From positions 124,001-188,000 of the forward strand of contig JAERST010000013.1 of the NCBI GenBank assembly GCA_016845365.1: a DNA stretch of 64,000 bases, in the 5' to 3' direction. A program made the translations under genes and the position numbers. Shown piece by piece: positions 1-7,128 of the stretch (its first letter is position 1; each line of letters starts with the position of its first letter). This stretch comes from Methanobacteriota archaeon. GTDB taxonomy: Archaea; Thermoplasmatota; Poseidoniia; Poseidoniales; Thalassarchaeaceae. The notes under the pieces were generated by a model. It worked only from the letters and a program-made list of their open reading frames with translations. It did no database searches and was not told where the DNA came from.

Positions 1-646
1 TAAGGGCGATTCCTGCCGAGGCTGCAAGAGCCGCCCCGAGGCCTGCTCCATTAGCTGCGCCCGACCAAATTCCTTGGTGGCCATCGGTCGCCAGAACGAC
101 TGCCTTGGCTTGGATTCCAATTACTTCGCCAGTCGATTGGTCGTATGCGGTCAGGCCTCGAATTTGATTGCCGTCCATAACCAAGGACATCGCTTGAAGG
201 TCAGCGCGGCGGATCACGCCGCGCTTCATCGCCTGCTCCTCGAGGAGTCTGGTGATGTTACGGCCAGTCGCATCGCCGCAGCCGGTGAGGCGAGGCATGC
301 TGTGTCCAGCGGCCTCGGCTGCATGTGGCAGACCGCCGCTGCGGCGGCGCAGGACGAGGCCCCAGCGCTCGAGTTGAGCGAGGACTGCAACGCCTTCGCC
401 GCAAACTCGTGCGGCGGCCACCTTGTTCGTTGAATCGCCGCCCGCAGCAATCGTATCGTCGCGGTGGGCTGCTGAACTGACTTCATCGATGGAAGCGGCG
501 AGGCCAGAAAGGTCTGAATTCGCGCTTCCTGCGCCGATTCCGCCGGATTCAAGGATAACGGGAGTGGTTCCGGAATCGGCGGCAGCGATAGCAGCGCGGA
601 GAGCGGCAGGGCCGGAGCCGATGATGACCAAGTCCCAGGATTCCAT
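1..646 (-). CDS. sdhA: Succinate dehydrogenase/fumarate reductase flavoprotein subunit (5' part, cut by window edge)
   Basis: Reading down from an ATG at 646 the frame stays open to the window edge, giving 215 residues of the N-terminal half. Near the start is a dinucleotide-binding loop (VIIGSGPAALRA, about residues 7-18) for FAD. Further on are a segment resembling the SdhA region around GRNITRLLEEQAMKRGV, then the STGEVIGIQAKAVVLATDGH stretch and a final GAGLGAALAASAGIA, matching the family's 'ETGEV...A.VLATGG...TGDG..MA..AGA' order. The family oxidises succinate (or reduces fumarate) with covalently bound FAD; the catalytic C-terminal half lies outside the window. L-aspartate oxidase is a related alternative that cannot be excluded from this half. 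Confidence 0.8.
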   Translation of the reverse strand, partial: MESWDLVIIGSGPAALRAAIAAADSGTTPVILESGGIGAGSANSDLSGLAASIDEVSSAAHRDDTIAAGGDSTNKVAAARVCGEGVAVLAQLERWGLVLRRRSGGLPHAAEAAGHSMPRLTGCGDATGRNITRLLEEQAMKRGVIRRADLQAMSLVMDGNQIRGLTAYDQSTGEVIGIQAKAVVLATDGHQGIWSGAANGAGLGAALAASAGIAL

Positions 647-691
647 GGTTCTCGGCCCGAGCGAGCCGCGCTGCCGACATGAAGATGACGC

Positions 692-708
692 TCGGGACTT
701 CGTCCCGA
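692..708. promoter_or_regulatory. Hairpin in the sdhA leader
   Basis: A perfect 7-bp inverted repeat (TCGGGAC, 3-nt loop, GTCCCGA) lies about 45 bp upstream of the SdhA-like ATG. It is visible directly. A role in the leader RNA or as a protein site is inference. Confidence 0.4.
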
Positions 709-714
709 TGAAAG

Positions 715-762
715 GAGTTCGAACGGTTGTTTCAGCGCGAGTTTGAACGGTTGTTTCAGCGC
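715..762. repeat. 24-bp tandem repeat, two copies
   Basis: Two adjacent 24-bp units (715-738 and 739-762) match at 23 of 24 positions; each ends in CGGTTGTTTCAGCGC. They sit in the 160-bp gap between the SdhA-like start and the convergent-side membrane protein, upstream of the SdhA-like gene. A duplicated regulator site is possible. Only two copies exist and there is no spacer, so this is not a CRISPR. Confidence 0.7.
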
Positions 763-807
763 CCGATTTTTCTTCGGCTGGCGCCCTATTTGTCTGCGGC
801 CAATGAC

Positions 808-2271
808 TCAATCTGCTAGAGCCAGTGCGATGCGTCGCACCTCATCAGCAGCCTCGGCCATGCGATGCCCCATGCTTTCTGCCTGAACTCCCGAGGACAG
901 GGTCGTGCGCACCACAATCGATTCCAGAGTCTCTCCAACCTCGTCGCGCAAAGTAACCTGAACCGGGTGCGGTCCAGACAAAGAATCGGGCCACGCAAGC
1001 CCTATCCAGAGCACGATTGAATCGGCGAGAAGGCGGCCAAATGATTCCGTCAGAGCCCCCCGTCCACCATCGACTGGGGTCGCCGAACGGGGTTGGGACG
1101 AGGCCTTTGCCATCACCCTCAGAGTTTGAACCTCGGGCTCCCCAGAAGCGGCGAGGATGTCCACCTCGATGGCTTGGTGCCTTCCCGAATGATTGTGAAT
1201 CATGACGAATAAATCGCCCTGCCCTTGTCCACATCTGGGCGGCAGGTCGAGGTCGAGCCGCCACGGCACCTCGGTCAAACTCGGATCGCCTCGAATGACC
1301 GAATCCTGCAGCCGGTCTGTCAAGCGGAATAGTCCCGGCTGCCAAGCCCGCGTATGGGCCAGCAATCTGCTGAGCGTTGTCATATTGAAGCGGGAGTGCT
1401 CAGCGATTAGCCCATCGATTGCCGAGACCTTGAACACCCTTCGAGTCTCGCTGAGCAGACCATTCTCATCGAGCAAACCAAGATGCTCAAGATGCAATGC
1501 CTGCAACAAATGCTCAACAGCAGACTCAGGGGTCTGGTCGCTGCGCACATCATTCTTCAGCGACTTAATCCAGATATCCCAGTGGCTTGCAGTCTCAGGG
1601 TCAAGATGAGCAACCAAGAGGTCGCTAAGAACGCGGTCGAGCGCACTATCGTGAAGCGTTGGCGCGTGTAAGGACAGCAAAGGGAACGAATTCGAGCGCA
1701 TCGGTATCGATTCCTCCAACCGCAAGGTGTTCAATGCTGCAATGACCCCCAAAACCAGACATACTCCAAGCACAATCGAACTCAGGGTAGAGCCGGCCTC
1801 CAAATTCCACAAGGAAGCCAATCCGGCCGTCGCCAGCGCCGCACAAGACAACCTGACGCGCTCGCGAATCCGCCGCTCATCCAAAGAATTCAGAATCCGC
1901 TCAACGCCCGGATAAGCATTCATTGAGCGGAAACCAACAGCGCGCAATCGCAGCCTATCCCTCGCAGACATGCGCGCAAAAGCGGCGGCAAAAAGCGCCG
2001 GAACAAAACTAGCGGTGAGGGCGACGTGAACGAATATCGCAACCTCGAAGGAGGCCTGTTTCCAGCCAATCAGCAAGAGCGCGGAAGTAACCGGAGCCAC
2101 GGCGGAAAGGAAGAGGCGAAGTTGAGGTTGTGGCCATCCCGAAGCCATGCGAACCCAGAACCTGCGCCCCGCATCTCGCGCCTTCACCCTCAGGCTCAGA
2201 GCTTGCTCCTGCTGCACCTGCCGCTCGCTCTCCTCGGCGTAAGGAGTGGGCAGGCTTCGCTCGCTCGCCAT
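808..2271 (-). CDS. Unknown protein with four N-terminal membrane segments
   Basis: 487 residues. After a charged N-terminus (about 1-48) there are two hydrophobic pairs: about 52-69 and 76-97, then 140-155 and 161-181, so four transmembrane helices are likely. The remaining 300 residues are soluble, first alpha-helical and charged, then alternating hydrophobic/polar as in a beta-rich domain (about 345-450), closing with an amphipathic helix. No catalytic motif is recognised. It stands alone between the SdhA-like gene and tRNA-Arg. The ATG at 2271 is the first possible start; later methionines would remove the N-terminal charged tail only. Confidence 0.75.
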   Translation of the reverse strand: MASERSLPTPYAEESERQVQQEQALSLRVKARDAGRRFWVRMASGWPQPQLRLFLSAVAPVTSALLLIGWKQASFEVAIFVHVALTASFVPALFAAAFARMSARDRLRLRAVGFRSMNAYPGVERILNSLDERRIRERVRLSCAALATAGLASLWNLEAGSTLSSIVLGVCLVLGVIAALNTLRLEESIPMRSNSFPLLSLHAPTLHDSALDRVLSDLLVAHLDPETASHWDIWIKSLKNDVRSDQTPESAVEHLLQALHLEHLGLLDENGLLSETRRVFKVSAIDGLIAEHSRFNMTTLSRLLAHTRAWQPGLFRLTDRLQDSVIRGDPSLTEVPWRLDLDLPPRCGQGQGDLFVMIHNHSGRHQAIEVDILAASGEPEVQTLRVMAKASSQPRSATPVDGGRGALTESFGRLLADSIVLWIGLAWPDSLSGPHPVQVTLRDEVGETLESIVVRTTLSSGVQAESMGHRMAEAADEVRRIALALAD

Positions 2272-2377
2272 GGCCCTCCGAACCCCATCAAGGCTTGATT
2301 CTCTCGGCTGTTTTACCCCCCGCAGAAAGCGGTTTCAGCACCCTCACATTTGATTGCGGGGGCGCGGTCGCCGGGCT

Positions 2378-2455
2378 GGGCGTGTAGCATAGCCTGGATA
2401 ATGCACCGGCCTCCTAAGCCGGGGACCGCGGGTTCGAATCCTGCCGCGCCCGCCA
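2378..2455 (+). tRNA. tRNA-Arg (anticodon CCT)
   Basis: Full cloverleaf: acceptor GGGCGTG pairs with CGCGCCC, D-stem GCAT/ATGC, anticodon stem CCGGC/GCCGG around loop CTCCTAA (anticodon CCT), T-stem GCGGG/CCTGC around TTCGAAT, discriminator G and encoded CCA (2453-2455). No intron. A TATA-like stretch lies near 2348-2355, about 28 bp upstream. Its 3' end is copied, once inverted and once direct, in the next 170 bp (see the element at 2476-2624). Confidence 0.95.
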
Positions 2456-2495
2456 CCTGATTTTCTTCGATTACTGGTGGCGAGCGCGTAGGATT
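2437..2495 (+). repeat. Near-perfect inverted repeat joining the tRNA-Arg 3' end to its downstream flank
   Basis: Bases 2437-2457 (T-arm 3' strand, acceptor 3' strand, CCA and two more) can pair with 2476-2495 through 19 base pairs, with one bulged C (2445), one C/A mismatch (2450/2483) and one G-U pair; the loop is 18 nt. A primary transcript running past the tRNA could form this hairpin instead of, or in competition with, the tRNA fold. Confidence 0.7.
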
Positions 2496-2624
2496 CTCAC
2501 CTCGGAACGAGATTATCTTCGCTAGATCGTTCCTTGGTCGCTTGTGAAATCAGAGATTTCACTGCGCCTTCGAACATGGGTATTTCTGGGTTGAGTTCGA
2601 AGGTCAAATCCTGCCGCGCCCGCC
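2479..2624 (+). ncRNA. Candidate structured element, four-way-junction fold, beside tRNA-Arg
   Basis: An outer stem pairs 2479-2495 with 2607-2624 (16 pairs, one bulge, one mismatch). It encloses three perfect inverted repeats in a row: 2504-2510/2527-2533 (GGAACGA, 16-nt loop), 2544-2551/2555-2562 (GTGAAATC, 3-nt loop) and 2568-2575/2595-2602 (CTTCGAAC, 19-nt loop). The 3' arm (2607-2624) is an exact 18-bp copy of the tRNA-Arg 3' end at 2437-2454. No open frame of note runs through it. It may be a small RNA, a remodelled tRNA or a miniature element with terminal inverted repeats; the sequence does not say which. Expression is unproven. Confidence 0.45.
2607..2624 (+). repeat. Direct repeat of the tRNA-Arg 3' end (possible att-site scar)
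   Basis: The 18 bases match 2437-2454 exactly, at a distance of 170 bp, and stop before the A of CCA. Integrases of archaeal and bacterial elements often leave such copies of a tRNA 3' end. No integrase gene is present nearby, so an old insertion is inference. Confidence 0.6.
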
Positions 2625-2661
2625 GATTGAATGACTGCGCTCGTTTCACGGAAAACGCGTT

Positions 2662-3801
2662 TCAGCCGAAGGCGAGTCCATGCTTTCGCCCTGAGGCTGC
2701 AGCCTTGTGGAGGAAATTCTCGAAAGGAATTCTCGCATGCATCGTGCTGCGAATCTGCGTATCGCAAACGGCGAGGTCGGCCAAAAGTTCCCGGCGCAAC
2801 TCGTCAGGAAGCGATAGGCGCCGGCCGACGAGAACATCGTGCAATTGGGCGATGAGATCGTCGGCATCGAGGCCGTGGTCATTCATCAATCGGTCGACCT
2901 CAGCCATGGCGCCTGCCAAGACCTTGGCTCGGCGCCCACGAACATTCTCCCATCTCCATTCGACGACGCGACCGCGAAGGGCGAGCTCGAGCAGATGCCG
3001 TCCAGCCTGTAGCGTCGTCGACTGCACCAGCCGGTGAACAGCCGACCTATCGGCTGCCAAACCTCTGGCACTCAACATCTCGAGGGTGAATAGCGCCTTG
3101 CGCAAATTCCCCTCGGCAACATAAGCGAGGTCGCCAAGAACTCCTTCATCGACCTCGACTTTCTCGGATTCTGCTACCGAGCGCATAGTCTCGATAACCA
3201 CCTGCTGCTCGGTCGAAGGAATCCGCACCATCCTAGTGCGTGAGCGAAGGGCATCGATGAGGCGCGAAGGCGCTCGCGCCACCAAAATGAATCGACTTGC
3301 AACGCCGACCGTCTCCATCATTCGGCGCAAGTATGCTTGCCGAATACCACCCAAATGGTCGGCGTCCTCAATCACCAATAATCGGCTAACTGGAATCCGG
3401 CCGGCTTCAATCTCAATCTCAGCCCCGGCCGGTGCCACATCACCCTCACCCGCGCGAATAATCCCACGATCGTAAGCATCCAGACTCATCCGGCCAGCAA
3501 GAGTGTCTGCCGAACCCGAACCGCCCGGCCGAAGAAATTCCTCAAATTTCGCCATCGCACCTCGGGTTCGAACTAGGTCGCGCGCCTGCAATACGTGCGT
3601 AGTCGCCTCCCACCCCGGACCCAACATCTGCCGCGCGACCAACTTCCAAGCGGCCGTTTTGCCAACCCCCGCAGGCCCCGTAATCAACAGATGCGGGGGT
3701 TCAGCCGCCAGGCTGGCTCCAACAAGCGCCTCCCGCACGCCAGCCGGCACGGCCAGAGCGTCGAAGGTACGCGGAGCGTGTGTGTTGAGCCAACTCGCCA
3801 C
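2662..3801 (-). CDS. AAA+ clamp-loader subunit, RFC small-subunit-like, divergent
   Basis: 379 residues. Walker A is GPAGVGKT (42-49), Walker B is LLVIEDADHL (141-150). Then comes AYLRRMMETVG (about 156-166), the counterpart of the 'LRRTME' segment of RFC subunits, and sensor-1 FILVARAPSRLIDALRSRTR (171-190). RFC loads the sliding clamp PCNA on primed DNA in replication. Two points differ from canonical RfcS: the conserved SRC box reads SRT here, and there is a roughly 40-residue insert between Walker A and B. The gene is last in a minus-strand run guaAA-rpoP-rfc. It may be an RFC paralogue rather than the main small subunit. Confidence 0.8.
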   Translation of the reverse strand: MASWLNTHAPRTFDALAVPAGVREALVGASLAAEPPHLLITGPAGVGKTAAWKLVARQMLGPGWEATTHVLQARDLVRTRGAMAKFEEFLRPGGSGSADTLAGRMSLDAYDRGIIRAGEGDVAPAGAEIEIEAGRIPVSRLLVIEDADHLGGIRQAYLRRMMETVGVASRFILVARAPSRLIDALRSRTRMVRIPSTEQQVVIETMRSVAESEKVEVDEGVLGDLAYVAEGNLRKALFTLEMLSARGLAADRSAVHRLVQSTTLQAGRHLLELALRGRVVEWRWENVRGRRAKVLAGAMAEVDRLMNDHGLDADDLIAQLHDVLVGRRLSLPDELRRELLADLAVCDTQIRSTMHARIPFENFLHKAAASGRKHGLAFG

Positions 3802-3876
3802 GGGCTAACCTGAGTTAGGCGGGTCTTGAACTCCGCGCCGCCACTTCCACTAGGAAGCGAGGGTCAGATGCAGGAA

Positions 3877-4203
3877 TCATCGAGCCTTGATGACCTTGTA
3901 GCCGCGGTCGGTTCCTTCCTTGCGAGGCTTGACGAAGATGCGGTATCCACACTTGTGGCAGGACTTGCCGACTGCGCCGACCTCGATCCACTCAATGTGT
4001 CCACAGCGAACACACTTGTAGCGTGTCTCGAGCGAGTCCATCGGAGAGCTGCAGTGGTTGCACGCGACGTTACCGTCAGTATCGTACGGCTTGCGGTCTG
4101 TGCGGTTGCAGGAGCGGCACTTGTAGAGAGTGAGCCTGTTCGCCATCGAGCCGGCGACCTGACCACCCTTCTTCAATCTGCTCATCGCGCAAATGGACTT
4201 CAT
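3877..4203 (-). CDS. rpoP: DNA-directed RNA polymerase subunit P (Rpb12-like) with an extra N-terminal zinc ribbon
   Basis: 108 residues with two Cys4 zinc ribbons: C29/C32/C48/C51 and C64/C67/C82/C85. The second, YKCVRCGHIEWIEVG to CHKCGYRIFVKPR, matches archaeal RpoP (Rpb12/Rpc10), a small zinc subunit at the Rpb2-Rpb3 interface, including the basic tail that follows. Family members are usually about 45-50 residues, so the first ribbon is an addition. The ATG at 4203 overlaps the guaAA stop as ATGA, which favours translational coupling; ATGs at 4185 and 4146 are alternatives. The first ribbon might be a relic of the L37Ae gene that often precedes rpoP in archaea, but this is weak. Confidence 0.75.
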   Translation of the reverse strand: MKSICAMSRLKKGGQVAGSMANRLTLYKCRSCNRTDRKPYDTDGNVACNHCSSPMDSLETRYKCVRCGHIEWIEVGAVGKSCHKCGYRIFVKPRKEGTDRGYKVIKAR

Positions 4204-4784
4204 CGAGCCTTTCTGCAGATTTCAACGAAATTTTCGAAGATCTGTGCTCCATACTCAGAATCGTTGACTTCAGGGTGAAATTGCAGGCCAAATCTGTCCT
4301 GAGTTTCGTTCTCCATCGCTTGGATTTCACAAGACTCACTGCTCGCTGTAATGCGGAAACCCTCCGGTACTTCGACCACCTCGTCGTTATGGCTCTCCCA
4401 CACTGTCTGGGTGTCCGGTGTTCCGGCGAAGAGAGGGCCTCCGCCGTCGACGAGATTGATTGTTGCTGCACCGAATTCGGGTGCAGGGGCCTCATCGGCG
4501 CGGCCACCGTAGAATCCTGCCATGAATTGGTGGCCGGCACAAATTCCTAAGATTGGGATTTCGAGTTTGAGATATGCTCCGCAATTGCCGAGTTCGCCTG
4601 TGAGGCCTACTCGGGCTGCGCCGCCGGAGAGGATTAGTCCGTCGAGAGTGCGGAGTTGCTCCAGCGGCGTGTTATTGTCGATGATTTGGGTGTCGACGCC
4701 CATGTAGCGAAGCATGCGCCATTCGCGGTGGGTCCATTGGCTGCCGTTATCGACGACATCGATGACGAGGCGGTCATCGCTCAT
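4200..4784 (-). CDS. guaAA: GMP synthase, glutamine amidotransferase subunit A
   Basis: 194 residues, the usual size of the separate archaeal amidotransferase subunit. It is a class I glutamine amidotransferase: the oxyanion strand is LILSGGA (about 50-56), the nucleophile is Cys82 in GICAGHQ, and the catalytic His170 and Glu172 lie in LQFHPEV. It releases ammonia from glutamine for the separate ATP-pyrophosphatase subunit, which converts XMP to GMP; that partner is not in the window. It heads the operon guaAA-rpoP-rfc. An 8-bp inverted repeat lies just before its ATG. Confidence 0.9.
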   Translation of the reverse strand: MSDDRLVIDVVDNGSQWTHREWRMLRYMGVDTQIIDNNTPLEQLRTLDGLILSGGAARVGLTGELGNCGAYLKLEIPILGICAGHQFMAGFYGGRADEAPAPEFGAATINLVDGGGPLFAGTPDTQTVWESHNDEVVEVPEGFRITASSESCEIQAMENETQDRFGLQFHPEVNDSEYGAQIFENFVEICRKAR

Positions 4785-4788
4785 GTCG

Positions 4789-4827
4789 AAGTGGGGCCGA
4801 AGAGGGATGATGAATGATGCCCCACTT
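4789..4827 (-). promoter_or_regulatory. Inverted repeat directly upstream of guaAA
   Basis: AAGTGGGG (4789-4796) and CCCCACTT (4820-4827) are perfect complements with a 23-nt loop, and end 4 bp before the guaAA start codon. The position suits an operator or a leader hairpin covering the ribosome site. Function is inference. Confidence 0.4.
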
Positions 4828-4931
4828 TAGTTTCCCAAATCGATTGAGATTGGGGGGTTGGCGGGGCTGGGTCGGCGCACTCTTGCCTCGCGAGCGATTG
4901 AAATAGAGAACGGCTGTCGTGCCGATGCCCA

Positions 4932-5007
4932 GCCCCGATGGTGTAGTGGCCTATCATGCAGCCCTGTCGAGGCTGCGACCCGGGTTCAAATCCCGGTCGG
5001 GGCGCCA
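4932..5007 (+). tRNA. tRNA-Asp (anticodon GTC)
   Basis: Acceptor GCCCCGA pairs with TCGGGGC; anticodon stem CAGCC/GGCTG encloses CTGTCGA (anticodon GTC); T-stem CCGGG/CCCGG encloses TTCAAAT; discriminator G and encoded CCA (5005-5007). A TATA-like GAAATAG lies about 32 bp upstream. No intron. Confidence 0.95.
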
Positions 5008-5024
5008 CAATTTGCCTACAGACG

Positions 5025-5039
5025 CGGCCGGGGCGCCAC
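5025..5039 (+). repeat. Partial copy of the tRNA-Asp 3' end (possible att-site scar)
   Basis: Bases 5025-5039 match 4994-5008 (the tRNA 3' end through CCA plus one base) at 14 of 15 positions, offset by 31 bp. The next base begins the stop codon of the AT-rich gene at 5040, so the copy marks the edge of the compositionally odd patch. Confidence 0.6.
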
Positions 5040-6599
5040 TCATTCGCTTGTCGCGTTGGAGAGTTTCTCCGCTAGTCCATATGCCGTAGGATGCAATCCG
5101 ATCCCACTAGCGGCTGCAATAAATACCGCGTAATTCCATTCATTAGGTAGGAAATCGCCCCACTGGTAGATACCGATAAGATACCAAACAGCAAAGAACA
5201 AAAGATGGAAATTGCTTGCCTTCCTTCCGAATTCCTCGTCTCCTTCTCGGAATTTGTACCACGTGGCCACGAAGGTCGCCACGAAAACCAGCGGCAGCAG
5301 AGTGCTCATCTGCCAATGGACGTAGTTGAGAAAGGGCAGGTCCCATAGACGGACTTCTGTGAGGACGAACCAGGCTTCTTGGAGCGACCATCGTAATGCT
5401 TGGAACCCTGATGCATACCCCCACCAAGGAGCAATTAATGCGATTACCAGAGCAACAGTGGAAATGCTCATTTTCTGGTGTATATCTCCTTGCTTGAGAT
5501 TGTATGTGTTTTCCCCCTCAGCAGAGTCAATCGTCGGCCTCTGGGCCCAATTCGATTGTAGATGTCTAACTATGGTGAATGCCAAAAAGAGGGGTAAAAT
5601 TATCCAGAAGGCTAACAAAAACGAATACTCCATCGTTTCCTCTTGAGTATCGAAAGTTTTGCAGTAATCTCCCTCATAAATCCATTCGGGGACATCCCAA
5701 CAGGCGGTGTATACGTAGTCCCGCCACTCATAGTATCCCTGCTGGACATTGCCCCAAGGTGTCTCGAGGACGCCTGTCGACACCCAAGGTCCGAGAAGTT
5801 CAACCTCGCCGAAGGCCGAGACCAGCCAGAAAGCTAGAAACGGCCACGCGACCAAGAACGGGACGATAGTGGGCATCTTCTCGGCTGATCCAGTGCTCAG
5901 ATCTACGATGTCGGGTTTCTCCAGATGCCAATCCTCGGGAGACCAATCAACTCGTGCGATGTCCCAGTCCCGTATCCTCGCGAAATGCTCCTCCAACCCG
6001 CCCTCAAGCGAGTTCCAGACCCATGGTTCTGTGCCTTCCCCTTCCGTTGGAGCCCCTGCTTTGGATAGGTTTTCCTTCAACACGGAGAGTATGTGCTCTT
6101 TGTCCGCGTAGCACAACTTCTGGATCGCCTCGGCCCTAGCCGCTCCATAGCCCAGTTGGGCTTCGAACATGATGTCGCGCTCGGCGAATTCCTCCCATAT
6201 ATCGGAAAGTCTCGATCTGTACTGTCCTCCCCACTTCTCACCCTCCACCAAATCCTTCTCGAAATTCAGAAACAGGTTGCGGTCATTGTGAATGAGATGG
6301 AGAAGGTGGAGGTCCGGATGAACCAGATTCTTGCAGTGCCAGCATATTCCGTCGTAGGTATCGAACTCACATACCCCATAGTGCAAGTTCGGGTTGTCAT
6401 CACAGCGTTGGGTCTCGTCTTCCTCGGTCCACCAGAGGTCATCTCCGGAAGGGAGAATGGTTTCCGTTTCTTGCTTCGTTTTTTTGGGCGGAGAGGGCGG
6501 AGATGGAGGCTTCTGGCCCTTGTGCTTGTAGCAAACCAGACTATTGTACATGTGTTGGCGTTTGCAACCTTCAACCGCACAAGGACCGCCTACACTCAC
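5040..6599 (-). CDS. Unknown polytopic membrane protein with N-terminal Cys/His finger
   Basis: 519 residues. The N-terminus carries C7-x4-C12-x10-C23-x2-H26, then a Pro/Lys linker (about 29-45), an acidic Trp-rich region with more Cys and His (about 50-110), a helical domain, and about six hydrophobic segments in the C-terminal half (for example IVPFLVAWPFLAFWLVSAF, FLLAFWIILPLFLAFTIV and WQMSTLLPLVFVATFVATW). The finger has the same spacing as the one in the neighbouring gene at 6636. A four-ligand metal site at the cytoplasmic end of a membrane protein is the simplest reading; the function is unknown. Codon use is more AT-rich than in flanking genes, and it begins at a tRNA-Asp 3'-end copy, so transfer is possible. 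Confidence 0.75.
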   Translation of the reverse strand: MSVGGPCAVEGCKRQHMYNSLVCYKHKGQKPPSPPSPPKKTKQETETILPSGDDLWWTEEDETQRCDDNPNLHYGVCEFDTYDGICWHCKNLVHPDLHLLHLIHNDRNLFLNFEKDLVEGEKWGGQYRSRLSDIWEEFAERDIMFEAQLGYGAARAEAIQKLCYADKEHILSVLKENLSKAGAPTEGEGTEPWVWNSLEGGLEEHFARIRDWDIARVDWSPEDWHLEKPDIVDLSTGSAEKMPTIVPFLVAWPFLAFWLVSAFGEVELLGPWVSTGVLETPWGNVQQGYYEWRDYVYTACWDVPEWIYEGDYCKTFDTQEETMEYSFLLAFWIILPLFLAFTIVRHLQSNWAQRPTIDSAEGENTYNLKQGDIHQKMSISTVALVIALIAPWWGYASGFQALRWSLQEAWFVLTEVRLWDLPFLNYVHWQMSTLLPLVFVATFVATWYKFREGDEEFGRKASNFHLLFFAVWYLIGIYQWGDFLPNEWNYAVFIAAASGIGLHPTAYGLAEKLSNATSE

Positions 6600-6635
6600 T
6601 GTTCCTCACTCCGCTTGTTCTTTCCACCAGTTTTC

Positions 6636-7061
6636 TTATTCCTCAGATTCTGGTTCCGAGTTTGATGACATGTGGTCTTGATGTTTATGACAATAATCTG
6701 TCATTCGAAAATTACCTGTGTTACATCCAGGTACTGAACAATTTCTTGACATTAGTTCTTGGCGTTCTGATGGAGAGAGAGTTCCTGGGCTTATTTCAGA
6801 ATCCGTTTGAAATTCGGCTTCCTCGCTTTGCGGAGATCTTTTTGCGTTTATCAGTGCGTAGAATGTCATACTGATTGCGGCAAAGACACCTAGGGTTGGG
6901 GCTGACTGAAAAAACAGAATAATCAAAATCAAACCGACCAGATAAAGAGTAATCTTGTTGTTTCTTTCCTTTCTTTTTTCGATTTTTTCCAAGATTTTTG
7001 CATATTCTTCTGGATCGTCTCTGGCGGCTTCGAGTTTCTTTTTTTCTTTGCTTTTTTGCAT
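6636..7061 (-). CDS. Unknown small membrane protein with C-terminal Cys/His finger
   Basis: 141 residues from the ATG at 7061 (an ATG at 7112 would add 17). It has a Lys/Glu-rich coiled N-terminus (about 1-36), two hydrophobic segments (about 37-54 and 57-72), an acidic stretch, and C108-x4-C113-x10-C124-x2-H127 near the end. The finger is the same in spacing and partly in sequence (C-V-G-C ... C-KH) as that of the gene just downstream, but at the opposite end of the protein. The two lie 36 bp apart on the same strand and probably form an operon. Strongly AT-rich compared with the window. Confidence 0.7.
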   Translation of the reverse strand: MQKSKEKKKLEAARDDPEEYAKILEKIEKRKERNNKITLYLVGLILIILFFQSAPTLGVFAAISMTFYALINAKRSPQSEEAEFQTDSEISPGTLSPSERQELMSRNCSVPGCNTGNFRMTDYCHKHQDHMSSNSEPESEE

Positions 7062-7105
7062 CGATTCTCCCGTAGCATCGAGCGCTAACGACCCCAGAAT
7101 ATCGA

Positions 7106-7128
7106 GAGGCATGGAGCCTCATAGCTCC
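7106..7128 (-). promoter_or_regulatory. Two overlapping, mutually exclusive hairpins upstream of the small membrane protein
   Basis: GAGGC (7106-7110) pairs with GCCTC (7116-7120), while GGAGC (7113-7117) pairs with GCTCC (7124-7128). Only one can form at a time. They lie 45-67 nt before the preferred start at 7061. An attenuator-like switch is speculative. Confidence 0.25.

Noticed and set aside
715-762. CRISPR-like repeat
   Set aside because: Only two head-to-tail copies without spacers; no cas genes in the window.
2602-2624. A second tRNA gene
   Set aside because: Only the 3' T-arm/acceptor strand is present; there is no 5' half or anticodon arm.
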